43,734 bases of DNA from Chitinophaga pinensis (GCA_945863965.1 CAMBBZ010000003.1:1-43734), one strand, 5' to 3'; shown: positions 17,509-28,885, numbered from the stretch's first letter. Made by a program: numbers and translations. Notes: generated by a model not told the origin, from the sequence alone.

Positions 17509-19194
17509 CTAACGTCGCTTTGTTTTTGCGTCGATACCGCTAACCGGTAATTTATTATATTTTTTCTTTGAGTTTCCTACAGGAGAACCTACGCGAATCA
17601 TCGCACAACGGAATCCTAAATAGGAGGCTGACTGATCTTGATCAAGGAAGCGTCTTGAACCGGCAGTGGCTTGATAAACACGGTCTGTCCAGTTACCTCC
17701 TTTAATTACACGAGCCTTGTCATTAATAAGCGTGGTAATACCATAGTCGTAAGCCAAATCAGGCTCTTCCATACCGGCTTGCATATCCTTGTAACCAATG
17801 TTGTCAGATTGACTGTAGTTGCGGCGACCACCTTCTTTGATAGAGGTTTTAACCACATCTTGGAATTTGATACGACCTAAATCGTCTTTATCGCTCAAAC
17901 CACCGGGTCCGTTAGGATCCATTACTACCTGTTGGAACTTGTTACCACGGAATGGCATAAAGGCATCCATATCTTCTAGAGACAAAGGACGGTATACATC
18001 CATTACCCACTCCGATACGTTACCTTCCATGTTATACAGGCCATATGAATTCGGCCAAAAAGAATGCACATGGGTAGTAATCATACCACCATCGTTCAAA
18101 GGACCACTAGCGATACCTGCGTAATCGCCTTTACCACGCATAACGTTCAAGCGGATTTTACCTCTATCTGCTTCTTTACCATCCTTAATACGAATTGTGT
18201 AATCAGACCATGTATAGATTTTGTTTTGATCGATATTGTCAAATTGGGTTTCTCCAATTGCTGCTTTGCAGGCATACTCCCATTCAGCTTCGGTTGGTAA
18301 ACGGTAGTCAGGTAATAATATACCATCTTCCATTTTAACTTTGAAACGCTTTTGGTCTTTTTTCTTTGCTTTAGTGTAGTTGCGTAAAGGCTTAGTGCCT
18401 AACATATTTCCAGCACCTCTTTTGGTACTAACGGCTCCAGAAATATCGACACCGCTAAAAATACCGTTGTCTTGACCTGATAAATAAGAACGGGTATTAA
18501 AATTATTGAATGGATCGCTGTTAATGGTTTGATTGCCCGCATCGAAATTAATTAAACGCTCACGGTCCAAAATCATTTCGTTTACGCGATCGGTACGCCA
18601 TTTTGCGTATTCATTAGCTTGATGCCAATTTACGCCTACTACAGGATAATCCTGATAAGCAGGGTGGCGGAAGTAGTATTCAACGAAAGGTTCGTTGTAT
18701 CCCAATTTACTTCTCCAGCAATTTGTATCGGGTAATATTTTAGTGTAAAGACCCCCTTCAGATGCGGGATCATTAGGGTCGATTTGAACACCTGCGAATT
18801 GGTGGGTACTTTGCAATCCACTATTATTGGGATTGAAAACACGCTGATACCAATAAACGAAATCACCATATTCATGATTGGTTATTTCGCATTCGTCCAT
18901 ATAAAAGGAATGAATGGTTACCGTACGTTCCACGTTATCGTGGTCATATTTCAAATCGGTTTCGGTATTACCCATGGTAAAAGCACCACCTTCGATTAAT
19001 ACCAAACCAGGACCCGTTTCTTGTCCTTTGTAATTTAGTTTGGCATAACCGCCCCATTTAGGGTCGTTGTGCATTTGTCCGGTGTTTTTGCTTTTGATCC
19101 TTGGACCACGTGGGTCACAAGAGGTGAAAACAACCCCTAAAAGGGCTGCAATCATCAGTGCTTTTGTTGTTTTCATTTTGAAATTCTTCAACAT
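17509..19194 (-). CDS. gldJ: Gliding motility / type IX secretion lipoprotein GldJ (FGE-sulfatase fold)
   Basis: Lipoprotein signal ALLGVVFTSC; GGYAKLNYKGQETGPGLVLIEGGAFTMG; DYRLPTEAEWEYAC; GNVSEWVMDV; RVIKGGNWTDR...YLGFRCAMI; next to PorP-like, porU and porV. Confidence 0.85.
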   Translation of the reverse strand: MLKNFKMKTTKALMIAALLGVVFTSCDPRGPRIKSKNTGQMHNDPKWGGYAKLNYKGQETGPGLVLIEGGAFTMGNTETDLKYDHDNVERTVTIHSFYMDECEITNHEYGDFVYWYQRVFNPNNSGLQSTHQFAGVQIDPNDPASEGGLYTKILPDTNCWRSKLGYNEPFVEYYFRHPAYQDYPVVGVNWHQANEYAKWRTDRVNEMILDRERLINFDAGNQTINSDPFNNFNTRSYLSGQDNGIFSGVDISGAVSTKRGAGNMLGTKPLRNYTKAKKKDQKRFKVKMEDGILLPDYRLPTEAEWEYACKAAIGETQFDNIDQNKIYTWSDYTIRIKDGKEADRGKIRLNVMRGKGDYAGIASGPLNDGGMITTHVHSFWPNSYGLYNMEGNVSEWVMDVYRPLSLEDMDAFMPFRGNKFQQVVMDPNGPGGLSDKDDLGRIKFQDVVKTSIKEGGRRNYSQSDNIGYKDMQAGMEEPDLAYDYGITTLINDKARVIKGGNWTDRVYQATAGSRRFLDQDQSASYLGFRCAMIRVGSPVGNSKKKYNKLPVSGIDAKTKRR

Positions 19195-19229
19195 GGATTA
19201 ATATAACGTGCGTAAAGGTGATTTTATTG

Positions 19230-19237
19230 CAAACTTA
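19230..19237 (-). promoter_or_regulatory. -7 box TAAGTTTG upstream of gldJ
   Basis: Exact TAnnTTTG on the minus strand between the PorP-like stop and gldJ start. Confidence 0.4.
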
Positions 19238-19277
19238 CGTTTTTATTCTCTTTTTTATGTTAAGTTAATAGGAGTGA

Positions 19278-20285
19278 TTAGAACTCTGGACACTTTAACG
19301 GACGGAACGGTTTTGAGCCGGGAGGAACACACCAATCGATTGTAGCACTAATCTCATGACTTGAAGGTATGGCACTGCGACCGTCGCTCACCGTGAAATC
19401 ATAGCTATAACCGAATTTGAATCGGTCTTTTCTGAATCCAACAAGCAGTATAATGGCATCTGAGGTGTTGTAATTTCCAAAAGTTTGGCGAAACCACATA
19501 CCCGTAACCAAAGGACCTTTATTTACATAAAATCCCAAGTTAAGTTGTGTGAAATTTCTTTGCACCATAAAGAGTGCGTTTGGAGAAATATTGTCTTCGC
19601 TGTAACGACCTCCACCGTATTTGATTACACCACCAAGATGGGCTGTATATCTAATAGGTAATATTTCATCAGGGTTTTCATAAAAACTCCAATTGGGTTG
19701 CGTAATGTTATGAGCCGCAAATCCACCGTAAAACTTTGAATTGTAAATTACCCAACCGGCGTTGAAGTTAGGATAGGTAACGCGTTCTGCTGCCTTTTGC
19801 TCTCCTGTAGGATTAACAAAACCTTGGGTGGGTAGAATTTGATCTCCGAATCTCAATCTATTCCAATCTAGACTTTTAATGGCCAAAGATCCTTGTAACC
19901 CGAAGCGCATCACCGCAGCGTTTCTGCCTCTTCCCAATGGAAGATAATAGCTGTATACGCCACTTATCGTTGTGGATTGTAACAAACCTGAACCTGCAAC
20001 GTCATGAAAAACCATAGCGCCAAGGCCACCCCCGATGCTCGGGATGTGTTGGTCCCAAGAAAGACCATAAGAACGGAAGGTGCCCGGTAGACTGGGCCAC
20101 TGATTGCGATAGTTCATGGAAACACGACCAGCTGCACCTGTTTGACATACTGCAGAACCCGCCAATGCTGGGTTTGTGTATACCGGTGCTGCGTAGAATT
20201 GTGTTAATTCTGGGTCCTGCGCTTTTAAACTGCCGCAAGCCAAAACGAACATACCCATCAATGCAAAGCGTAGTGATTTATTCAT
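19278..20285 (-). CDS. PorP/SprF family type IX secretion membrane protein
   Basis: QDPELTQFYAAPVYTNPALAGS...NYRNQWPSLPGTFRSYGLSWDQ motif. ORF track starts at 20309, but MNKSLRFALMGMFVLACGSLKAQ at 20285 fits a signal peptide and a TACATTTG box lies at 20307-20314. Confidence 0.92.
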   Translation of the reverse strand: MNKSLRFALMGMFVLACGSLKAQDPELTQFYAAPVYTNPALAGSAVCQTGAAGRVSMNYRNQWPSLPGTFRSYGLSWDQHIPSIGGGLGAMVFHDVAGSGLLQSTTISGVYSYYLPLGRGRNAAVMRFGLQGSLAIKSLDWNRLRFGDQILPTQGFVNPTGEQKAAERVTYPNFNAGWVIYNSKFYGGFAAHNITQPNWSFYENPDEILPIRYTAHLGGVIKYGGGRYSEDNISPNALFMVQRNFTQLNLGFYVNKGPLVTGMWFRQTFGNYNTSDAIILLVGFRKDRFKFGYSYDFTVSDGRSAIPSSHEISATIDWCVPPGSKPFRPLKCPEF

Positions 20286-20521
20286 AGTGGTTCTATACTT
20301 GGGTAACAAATGTAAAGATAAAACGAATCAAATAAAAAAATATTTTGTTCCCACTAAGAAGAAAAAAGGGCCTTTATCGCAAACATGACACTACACAGAA
20401 TTTTGATGGGGAATTGCTTATTCCTTTAATAGGTGACTTCGTTCCGTCAGATTTATATCATCAACACCCTTTTAAAACATCCAAGACAAATTTTCGTTAC
20501 CTTTACATATCAATTATATCT

Positions 20522-23500
20522 ATGATGTTGCCTTTTGTTTTTCGTTTGATTATCGCGACTTTGCTTTTGTTTTCGGGACTAATGCCGGTGCAGCTCTCCG
20601 CGCAATTTACAGGGGAAAAGCAACCTTTTGAAACCGGTAAATGGATTCAATTACAAGTGAATCAAGGCGGATTTTTTAAGGTCGGATATCAGGATTTGCT
20701 GAATTACGGTTTTAATCCGGCCCAAATTAACCCGAAAACCATCCGGCTTTTTGTATCACAAGGTGCGGGCTATCCCGATTTGAATGGTTCGGTTACTTCT
20801 AGCACTCCTGAAGTGGCTATTTATATACACGGCGAAACCGATGCCAAATTTGATGTCAATGACTATATTGTATTTTATGTAGAACCCCTTGTTTCCTTTG
20901 AAGCCGATAATGTGCGTTTCAAACGAAATCGACACCAATACGCTAAAAAGATAACCGCTTTTTTAGGAAGTAACAATCAAACCCTAGGAAAACGTATTGC
21001 ATTGGCAAGCGAAGCGGCTGTAAACGATCTACCTATTATATATGGTGGCTGTGTAATGAATCTCCTAGAAAGTGACCTGCTAAATCCGTTGGGAATGGGT
21101 CGGGTATGGCTTGGAGAAAAACTAGGAAACGAAACACTTTCTCGAAATTACGCCACTCAAATCCCCAATGGGGTTGATTCAACGTGGTTGCAATTCCGAA
21201 TTGGCGCTTCAATGATTGATGAAACGGGTTGGCTGTATATTCGCTACGGATTGCAACAATTTAATTTATACTTAAGGCGCAATACTTCAGGCGATGAACC
21301 GGTTTATACTCAAGAATTCCAGCTTCGAACAGCAGAATTTGGATCATTTCCTTTAGAATTGAGTCTCAATCGAAAAAACAGTCAATCAGCGGCCTATTTA
21401 GATTATCTGCAGTTTCAGTCTTTTGGAAAACACGAAAAAGTGAATTCTACTGATTGGTATTATCCGCAACTTAACAAAGAGGAAATTAAAAAAGGCGCAC
21501 AATTTGAATTTTCGGGGGAAGTCGCCGAACGCCTCGTCTGGGATGTCAGCAATCCGTATGCACCTGTGCAATTGTTCGCTGCCCTTAAGGGAGCCAATCA
21601 ACAGTATCACCATCCAAATCCGCGTGTGTCGGCACACCTTGCCGTTCAGACGATTTCCCAAATGAAAAGCCCTGTTTTCTTAGGCGGTATTTTGCCCTCT
21701 TTGGTCAACGATTTAATTGCCCCTACCTTATATATAGTAAATACGCCTTTCGCTAACGTCTTGAAATCACAAGATTGGGACAATATTAATCCCGATAGTA
21801 AAATTGTTTTGATTCAAGATATTTATAATCAATACAGTGGGGGAGAACCGGACTTGGGTGCTATCCGGGCGTATTTGAGATTTTTACATGCTTTTTATAA
21901 GGATGCCAACGGAAATCCAATCCTTAAGTATGTAACGCTTGTAGGAGCCGCATCGTATGATTTCTTTGACAGACTTCCTGGGAATACCAATTTTATACCT
22001 ATCTATCAATCCTTGGGCGAGCAAAAAACATCCAATTATAGTTTAGACGATTATGTCGGTTATTTAACGGAGGGTCAGGGCGACTTAAAACTTGGACAAA
22101 GCAAATTAGATGTGGTAATCGGACGAATTCCCGCTAGAACGGAAAGTGAGGTCGCGCAATTTTTCGAAAAACGGAAAAATTATGCGTCTACAAAAACGTT
22201 AGGTGCTTGGAGAAGCCGCATTACGTTTGTAACCGATGATATTGATGAAGCTTGGGAAAAGGAATTTACCTACGAATCTGAAGATTATGCCCAATATATA
22301 GCTGAAAATCACCCTTATTTAAGGGTAAACCGGATCTTTGCAGATGCATTTGTTCAGAAAACAAACGGCAATAACGAAGCCTATCCAGATGTAAACACGG
22401 CAATTAAAAAAAGTTTTGAAGAAGGAAGTCTATTTGTCAATTATCAAGGTCACGGAGGTGAAACAGGTTGGGGGCAAGAAGCGTTCTTTGATATCCCTAC
22501 GATTAATAGCTTAAATAACCCCTATAAAATACCCGTTTTATTTACAGCCACTTGCGAGTTTTCTCGTTTTGATAATCCCGCCTTGCAATCCGCAGGCGAG
22601 AAAACATTGTTCAGAAAAAACGGAGGTGCCATCGCATTAATGACGACCACCCGAACCGTTTGGGTATCGGGAAACACGATAATTAATAATGCATTTTGGA
22701 AAAATTATGGATTTCCCAAACCAAATGAGGCGGTTCCTACTTTAGGCGATTTATACGGCCGTTTGAAAAACAGACCGCGTTTGAATTCTGAGGATAATAA
22801 ATTTGCACTTTTGGGTGACCCTTCAATGAAGTTGGCATTTCCAGAGCATGTAGTAGTTTTAGACACAATAAACGGAGTCTCATTTGAGCAATTTTCTGAT
22901 ACGTTGAAAGCATTTTCAGTAATTCGAGTTAGTGGTCATGTAAACGAGCGTTTAAAAGGATTGTTAGATGATTTTAATGGGGAATTGGAAGTTGAGATAT
23001 TTGACAAGCCTGTTCAGCAATTTACCTTAGACAATGATAAGGAGGGTGTGAATGTACCCTTCGAATCAGAGAGTAGTGTCATATTTAAAGGGAAAGTGAG
23101 TGTGATTAAAGGACGTTTCGAATTCGCATTTGCCATACCTAAAGATATATCCTATCAAATTGGTAATGGCCGTTGTATTTTTTATGCCCAAGACGGTAAA
23201 AGGGATGCTGCTGGGTTTTGGGAATTTAAGATTGGGGGATCGAGCCCGATACAAGAATTAGATACAATTGGACCAAAGATAAGGGCCTTTATGGGCGATA
23301 CTCTGTTTGTAAACGGAGGACAAGTACAATCAGAATCAAATTTTGTAGCCTTGGTATACGATAAAAATGGATTGAACGCTACGGGTGCGGGTATTGGCAG
23401 AGATATGGTGTTGACGATAGATCCAGGAACCGAGTCCGAAGCAAGTTATGTCGTTAATGAGTTTTTTAATTACGATGCCAATTCCTATCAGCAAGGATAT

Positions 23501-23932
23501 ATAAATTTTCCTTTGAAAGATTTAAGTCCTGGTCACCATACCGCGCATTTGAAAGTATGGGATATCTATAATAATTCAGGTAATGGGATCGTAGACTTTG
23601 AGGTGGGACCTGCACGGGAACTCATCATTTCTGGGTCTTCGGTATTCCCAAATCCGACAAATAGCCTTGAAAATTTGCGATTTTCGCTAAATCACAATAT
23701 GCCCAATGAAGATTTAAATGCGTCTATTTCGATCTATAACATTGGTGGTGTGCGGGTTTTCGAGTCTGAGACCTTCATTTGGTCGGCTCCAAGTAAACTA
23801 ATTTTACCCGAAGGCCAAGATAATTGGTTTGGGGGTATTGATTTACCTGCGGGTCTTTATGTATATCACCTTAAACTGAGTACCCAAGACGGACTGTCTG
23901 ATCGGGTAGCAGGGAAGCTGATTAAACAATAG
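20522..23932 (+). CDS. porU: Type IX secretion system sortase PorU (C25 peptidase fold)
   Basis: VNYQGHGGETGWGQEAFFD (His) and FTATCEFSRFDNPALQSAGE (Cys) motifs; C-terminal VFPNPTNSLENL...YVYHL domain. ORF track starts at 20345; signal peptide starts at 20522/20525. Confidence 0.92.
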   Translation: MMLPFVFRLIIATLLLFSGLMPVQLSAQFTGEKQPFETGKWIQLQVNQGGFFKVGYQDLLNYGFNPAQINPKTIRLFVSQGAGYPDLNGSVTSSTPEVAIYIHGETDAKFDVNDYIVFYVEPLVSFEADNVRFKRNRHQYAKKITAFLGSNNQTLGKRIALASEAAVNDLPIIYGGCVMNLLESDLLNPLGMGRVWLGEKLGNETLSRNYATQIPNGVDSTWLQFRIGASMIDETGWLYIRYGLQQFNLYLRRNTSGDEPVYTQEFQLRTAEFGSFPLELSLNRKNSQSAAYLDYLQFQSFGKHEKVNSTDWYYPQLNKEEIKKGAQFEFSGEVAERLVWDVSNPYAPVQLFAALKGANQQYHHPNPRVSAHLAVQTISQMKSPVFLGGILPSLVNDLIAPTLYIVNTPFANVLKSQDWDNINPDSKIVLIQDIYNQYSGGEPDLGAIRAYLRFLHAFYKDANGNPILKYVTLVGAASYDFFDRLPGNTNFIPIYQSLGEQKTSNYSLDDYVGYLTEGQGDLKLGQSKLDVVIGRIPARTESEVAQFFEKRKNYASTKTLGAWRSRITFVTDDIDEAWEKEFTYESEDYAQYIAENHPYLRVNRIFADAFVQKTNGNNEAYPDVNTAIKKSFEEGSLFVNYQGHGGETGWGQEAFFDIPTINSLNNPYKIPVLFTATCEFSRFDNPALQSAGEKTLFRKNGGAIALMTTTRTVWVSGNTIINNAFWKNYGFPKPNEAVPTLGDLYGRLKNRPRLNSEDNKFALLGDPSMKLAFPEHVVVLDTINGVSFEQFSDTLKAFSVIRVSGHVNERLKGLLDDFNGELEVEIFDKPVQQFTLDNDKEGVNVPFESESSVIFKGKVSVIKGRFEFAFAIPKDISYQIGNGRCIFYAQDGKRDAAGFWEFKIGGSSPIQELDTIGPKIRAFMGDTLFVNGGQVQSESNFVALVYDKNGLNATGAGIGRDMVLTIDPGTESEASYVVNEFFNYDANSYQQGYINFPLKDLSPGHHTAHLKVWDIYNNSGNGIVDFEVGPARELIISGSSVFPNPTNSLENLRFSLNHNMPNEDLNASISIYNIGGVRVFESETFIWSAPSKLILPEGQDNWFGGIDLPAGLYVYHLKLSTQDGLSDRVAGKLIKQ

Positions 23933-23936
23933 ACAA

Positions 23937-25244
23937 ATGAAACAAAAAGCCAAAAAGATGAATCATCCAAAAAAAAATTACCAATCTCAAAAACGAACCC
24001 CTATTTTTGTTGGGTTACCTATGTCGAGGAAATTAGTTTTAGCCACGCTTGGCTGTGTCGTACTTTCATGTACGTCGATTCAAGCCCAAATTAATACGGG
24101 ACAGATTACCGGTGCTGATTTATCATCGGAAATTAATGCCGTGAGTACCATGGTACCCTTTTTAACCATCTCTCCCGATAGTCGCTCTGCGTCTATGGGT
24201 GATGTAGGTGTCGCCTTATTTAATCCCGATGCTAATAGTGCCGCTTGGAATAACGCCAATTTAACATTTGCCGAAAACAAAACCGGATTTTCGCTTTCAT
24301 ATGCGCCATGGTTACGCCAATTGGTAAATGATGTGGGCTTTTCGTATTTGTCGGGGTACTCAAAAATTAGCAAAAATTCGGCCGTTTCGGGTTCATTTAG
24401 GTACTTCTCTTTAGGGAATATCAATTTTACGGATTTTGATGGCAATCCAACTGGAAGCTTCAATCCCAATGAGTTTGCGCTCGATATTGGTTACGCAACT
24501 AAGTTCTCTGAAAAATTTGCAATGGGTGTAAACCTGCGTTATATCTATTCCAACTTAGTTGGTTCGGGTGTTCGTACTGGTATTGATTATACAGCAGGAA
24601 CTTCAGTGGCTGGTGATATTAGTTTGATTTACCGCGATGAAATTAGAGCAGGTGGTAAACGCCACCGTTTTAATGTGGGATTAAACCTTCAGAATATAGG
24701 GTCCAAAATGACGTATTCCTCTGAAGAAAAAAGAGATTTTATCCCTACTAACCTGAAATTTGGAGTTGGATATAAATACGAAGTTGACGATCATAACGAA
24801 TTTTTTATCTATGCCGATGTGAACAAACTATTGGTACCCACTCCGCCCTTTGTACTTAAGAAATACAATTCCTCTGCCGATTCAATAGATCCCAATACCA
24901 ATCAAGTGGCGCTCATCGGAATGAATAAAAATGTAAATCCCGTTCAGGGCATGGTTCAGTCCTTTTACGATGCACCAGGTGGTGCTTCGGAAGAAATTAG
25001 AGAATGGACCCCTTCAGTAGGGTTTGAATACGTGTATGAAAAAATATTTGCCTTGCGTGGAGGTGCTTTTTACGAGGCACGTACCAAAGGGGCACGTCAA
25101 TATCTAACATTGGGAATGGGACTTAAATTTGAGTCGCTCACCCTTGATGCGGCATATTTAGTGCCCTTCTCTAACCGCCATCCGTTGCAAAATCAAATGC
25201 GTTTTTCGCTTTTGTTTGATATGTCTTCACTCTCTGATAAGTAA
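23937..25244 (+). CDS. porV: Type IX secretion outer membrane protein PorV (LptO)
   Basis: VSTMVPFLTISPDSRSASMGDVGVALFNPDANSAAWNNANLTFAENKTGFSLSYAPWLR; directly follows porU. Confidence 0.93.
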   Translation: MKQKAKKMNHPKKNYQSQKRTPIFVGLPMSRKLVLATLGCVVLSCTSIQAQINTGQITGADLSSEINAVSTMVPFLTISPDSRSASMGDVGVALFNPDANSAAWNNANLTFAENKTGFSLSYAPWLRQLVNDVGFSYLSGYSKISKNSAVSGSFRYFSLGNINFTDFDGNPTGSFNPNEFALDIGYATKFSEKFAMGVNLRYIYSNLVGSGVRTGIDYTAGTSVAGDISLIYRDEIRAGGKRHRFNVGLNLQNIGSKMTYSSEEKRDFIPTNLKFGVGYKYEVDDHNEFFIYADVNKLLVPTPPFVLKKYNSSADSIDPNTNQVALIGMNKNVNPVQGMVQSFYDAPGGASEEIREWTPSVGFEYVYEKIFALRGGAFYEARTKGARQYLTLGMGLKFESLTLDAAYLVPFSNRHPLQNQMRFSLLFDMSSLSDK

Positions 25245-25266
25245 TAGGATACGCCGTTTTAATTAA

Positions 25267-25298
25267 CAAAAAAGCCGACCCGAAAAGGTCGGCTTTTT
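25267..25298 (+). terminator. Terminator after porUV
   Basis: AAAAAGCCGACC-CGAAAA-GGTCGGCTTTTT. Confidence 0.9.
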
Positions 25299-25421
25299 AA
25301 GTTATTGAATTGGTTTTACGGAAAATTTTCAACGATACCCTCAAATATGCAGCGGTCGTCGGATTTTTAAGCTTGGTTCTTTTTTGGTTAAATATTACGC
25401 ATACTTATGTAACTTTGCTGC

Positions 25422-26963
25422 ATGTCTGATCCGAGAGAAAAATTGGCTCAAAAGCGGGCTGAAACCTTATTAGGTGGAGGCTTAAAACGAATTGATGCCC
25501 AGCATGCCAAAGGAAAGTTAACGGCACGCGAGCGTATCGATTTGCTTTTAGACGAAGCAAGCTTTCAGGAAATTGGAAATATGGTGGTTCACCGTAGCCA
25601 TGATTTTGGCATGGATCAGCAACTATTATTAGGAGATGGCGTGGTTACCGGTTACGGTAAAATCCATGGCCGTTTGGTTTATGTTTTCTCACAGGACTTT
25701 ACTGTTTTTGGGGGAAGTTTATCGGAGACTCACGCGGAAAAGATTTGTAAAATCATGGATCTTGCCTTGGAAAACGGTGCCCCATTAATTGGATTGAACG
25801 ATTCAGGTGGTGCACGGATTCAAGAAGGCGTTGTTTCGTTAGGTGGGTATGCCGATATCTTTTACCGCAATACTAGAAGTAGTGGTGTTATTCCTCAAAT
25901 TTCAGCGATAATGGGACCTTGTGCAGGTGGAGCTGTTTATTCACCGGCATTGACCGATTTTATTTTCATGGTTGAAAAGACCAGTTATATGTTTGTCACT
26001 GGGCCTAACGTGGTTAAAACAGTAACAAATGAAGAGGTAAGCGCAGAAGACTTAGGTGGGGCATCTGTTCATGGTTCTAAAAGTGGGGTGGCGCATTTTA
26101 CCGTTCCCAATGAAGTAATGTGCTTGAATCAAATTCGTGATTTGATGCAATACGTGCCTCAAAACTGTGAAGAAAAAGGTCCGAAAAACACCTATTTGAT
26201 TCAGAATGAAATTCGTGAAAAACTGAAAGATATTATACCCGCTAATCCCAATCAACCTTACGACATAAAAGATGTTATTCACGAAATAGTGGATACAGAT
26301 TCATTTATGGAAGTGCATAAAGACTTTGCTGAAAACATGGTTGTTGGATTTGCGTTTTTAGCCGGTAGAAGTATCGGAATAGTCGCCAATCAACCTAGTT
26401 TCCTGGCAGGGGTTTTAGACGTTCGAAGCAGTCAAAAAGGGGCACGTTTTGTTCGTTTTTGTGATTCATTTAATATTCCCTTGTTAGTTTTAGAAGATGT
26501 TCCGGGATTTTTACCAGGAACAGATCAAGAGTGGAATGCGATTATTACTAATGGCGCCAAGTTGCTATACGCCTTTTGTGAGGCCACAGTACCACGTATC
26601 ACTGTAATTACGCGTAAAGCTTACGGAGGTGCTTATGATGTAATGAATTCAAAGCACATCGGTGCCGATTTGAACTTTGCTTGGCCCTCGGCTGAAATTG
26701 CCGTGATGGGGGCAAAAGGGGCGGCAGAAATTATTTTCAAGAAAGAAATAGACGCGGCTGAAAACAGAGATGAGGCATGGAAGGATAAAGAAAAACAATA
26801 TTCTGATATTTTTGCAAATCCGTATCGCGCAGCAGAAAGGGGTTTTGTAGATGAGGTTATTTTCCCAGAGGAAACCCGAGAAAAACTCATTCGGGCCTTT
26901 GATATGTTGAAAAACAAAGTGGCGGTGAACCCACGTAAAAAACACGGTAATATGCCGCTTTAA
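25422..26963 (+). CDS. pccB: Acyl-CoA carboxylase carboxyltransferase subunit (propionyl-CoA carboxylase beta-type)
   Basis: [87 protein letters not shown]. Confidence 0.93.
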   Translation: MSDPREKLAQKRAETLLGGGLKRIDAQHAKGKLTARERIDLLLDEASFQEIGNMVVHRSHDFGMDQQLLLGDGVVTGYGKIHGRLVYVFSQDFTVFGGSLSETHAEKICKIMDLALENGAPLIGLNDSGGARIQEGVVSLGGYADIFYRNTRSSGVIPQISAIMGPCAGGAVYSPALTDFIFMVEKTSYMFVTGPNVVKTVTNEEVSAEDLGGASVHGSKSGVAHFTVPNEVMCLNQIRDLMQYVPQNCEEKGPKNTYLIQNEIREKLKDIIPANPNQPYDIKDVIHEIVDTDSFMEVHKDFAENMVVGFAFLAGRSIGIVANQPSFLAGVLDVRSSQKGARFVRFCDSFNIPLLVLEDVPGFLPGTDQEWNAIITNGAKLLYAFCEATVPRITVITRKAYGGAYDVMNSKHIGADLNFAWPSAEIAVMGAKGAAEIIFKKEIDAAENRDEAWKDKEKQYSDIFANPYRAAERGFVDEVIFPEETREKLIRAFDMLKNKVAVNPRKKHGNMPL

Positions 26964-27005
26964 TTTTTTTTTATTTTATTTGCACCTAACACAAACCATT
27001 AAAAC

Positions 27006-27473
27006 ATGGAACTAAAAGACATCCAAACACTTATCAAGTTTGTATCACAAAATGCCGTTGATGAAGTAGAAATCAACGACAAGGATTTTAAACTGTTAAT
27101 TAAAAAGAATCCCCAACAGTTTTACACAGCGCCTACCCAATCTTATGTGGCCCCAATCAACATAGCCTCACCTGAAGTGCAGGTTATGACGTCGGCCCCT
27201 GCTGTTACTGCTGAGGCTCCTATCGCCAGCAATTTGATTGAAATAAAATCGCCAATGGTCGGAACATTCTACCGCGCTGCCAATCCGAATTCGCCTATAT
27301 TTGCTAATGTCGGTGATGAAGTGATGCCAGGAAAAGTAGTTTGTATCATCGAAGCTATGAAGTTATTCAACGAGATTGAATGCGAGATAAAAGGTAAAAT
27401 TGTAAAGGTATTGGTCGATAATGCCAGTCCTGTTGAATACGACCAACCCCTATTTCTTGTTGAACCCGCCTAA
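27006..27473 (+). CDS. accB: Biotin carboxyl carrier protein
   Basis: C-terminal biotinyl motif [19 protein letters not shown]-terminal [13 protein letters not shown]. Confidence 0.96.
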   Translation: MELKDIQTLIKFVSQNAVDEVEINDKDFKLLIKKNPQQFYTAPTQSYVAPINIASPEVQVMTSAPAVTAEAPIASNLIEIKSPMVGTFYRAANPNSPIFANVGDEVMPGKVVCIIEAMKLFNEIECEIKGKIVKVLVDNASPVEYDQPLFLVEPA

Positions 27474-27484
27474 ACATCTACTGT

Positions 27485-28822
27485 ATGTTTAAGAAAATAC
27501 TCATCGCCAATCGCGGTGAAATAGCCTTGCGTATTATTCGCACCTGTAAAGAAATGGGTATACGCACTGTGGCTGTCTATTCCACTGCCGATAAAGAAAG
27601 TTTACATGTCCGTTTTGCTGACGAAGCCGTATGTATCGGTCCGCCTCCAAGTCGCGATAGTTATTTGAATATCCCAAGGATACTCGCCGCTGCTGAAGTT
27701 ACCAATGCCGATGCCATTCATCCAGGTTATGGATTTTTGTCTGAAAATAGCAAATTCAGTGCGTTGTGTAGAGATCATGGGGTAAAGTTTATTGGTGCTA
27801 CTCCTGAACAAATTGATGGGATGGGAGATAAGAGCAATGCCAAAGAAACGATGAAGCGTGCAGGTGTTCCAACCATTCCTGGTTCTGAAGGATTGCTAGA
27901 AAATACAGTAGATGCAAAAAAAATAGCCTCTACCATTGGGTATCCAGTAATCATGAAGGCCACCGCAGGTGGAGGAGGAAAGGGTATGCGAATCGTCTGG
28001 AACGAGGATGAAATAGAAAATGCTTGGGATAGCGCCAGGCAGGAAGCCAGCGCCTCTTTCGGGAACGATGGATTGTACATGGAAAAGTACATTGAAGAAC
28101 CCCGCCATATCGAGATTCAAATTGCCGGTGATCAATACGGGAAGGTTTGTCATTTGAGTGAAAGAGATTGTTCCATTCAGCGCAGACATCAAAAATTGGT
28201 TGAAGAAACGCCATCTCCCTTTATGACAGATGAATTGCGTCATAAAATGGGGGAAGCCGCTAAAGCTGCCGCTCAAATCATTAATTATGAAGGGGTAGGT
28301 ACGGTTGAGTTTTTGGTTGATAAACACCGCAATTTCTATTTCATGGAAATGAACACCCGTATCCAAGTAGAACATCCCGTTACGGAGGAAGTAATTAATT
28401 ACGACTTGGTCAAAGAACAAATTTTAATCGCCGCTGGGGTGCCTATTTCAGGTAAAGATTATTTCCCCACAAAAGCAGCTATTGAAGTGCGAATCAATGC
28501 CGAAGATGTATACAAAGACTTTAGACCAAGTCCTGGGAAAATTAAAGTACTTCACAAACCGGGTGGACATGGTGTTCGGGTAGATACACATATCTATGCA
28601 GGTTACACCATTCCTCCGTATTACGACTCTATGATCGCTAAGTTGATTGTTTCAGCACAAACACGTGAAGAAGCCATTGTTAAAATGGAACGTGCTTTAA
28701 GTGAATTCGTAATTGAAGGAATAGAAACAACCATCCCATTGCACCAGCAATTAATGAAAAATGAAGATTTTCGAAATGGCAATTTTACAACGGCCTTTAT
28801 GAATACTTTCCAAATCAAATAA
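27485..28822 (+). CDS. accC: Biotin carboxylase
   Basis: [66 protein letters not shown]. Confidence 0.97.
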   Translation: MFKKILIANRGEIALRIIRTCKEMGIRTVAVYSTADKESLHVRFADEAVCIGPPPSRDSYLNIPRILAAAEVTNADAIHPGYGFLSENSKFSALCRDHGVKFIGATPEQIDGMGDKSNAKETMKRAGVPTIPGSEGLLENTVDAKKIASTIGYPVIMKATAGGGGKGMRIVWNEDEIENAWDSARQEASASFGNDGLYMEKYIEEPRHIEIQIAGDQYGKVCHLSERDCSIQRRHQKLVEETPSPFMTDELRHKMGEAAKAAAQIINYEGVGTVEFLVDKHRNFYFMEMNTRIQVEHPVTEEVINYDLVKEQILIAAGVPISGKDYFPTKAAIEVRINAEDVYKDFRPSPGKIKVLHKPGGHGVRVDTHIYAGYTIPPYYDSMIAKLIVSAQTREEAIVKMERALSEFVIEGIETTIPLHQQLMKNEDFRNGNFTTAFMNTFQIK

Positions 28823-28830
28823 TTGCTTTT

Positions 28831-28838
28831 TAACTTTG
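28831..28838 (+). promoter_or_regulatory. -7 box TAACTTTG
   Basis: Exact TAnnTTTG in the gap before the 28886 ORF. Confidence 0.4.
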
Positions 28839-28885
28839 GCACGATAATTGAACTCTAAATACCAAAACAAACTAAATAAACCAAT

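Noticed and set aside
17509-19194. Possible GldK rather than GldJ
   Set aside because: No gldL/gldM/gldN follow; the GGY...YKGQETGPGLVLIEGG start and porU/porV adjacency fit GldJ better, though the two are homologous.
27602-28420. Several antisense ORFs of 69-174 aa inside accC, and similar antisense ORFs inside pccB, gatB and gyrB
   Set aside because: Strong sense-strand coding genes fully cover them; no promoter or family signal. Typical shadow ORFs.
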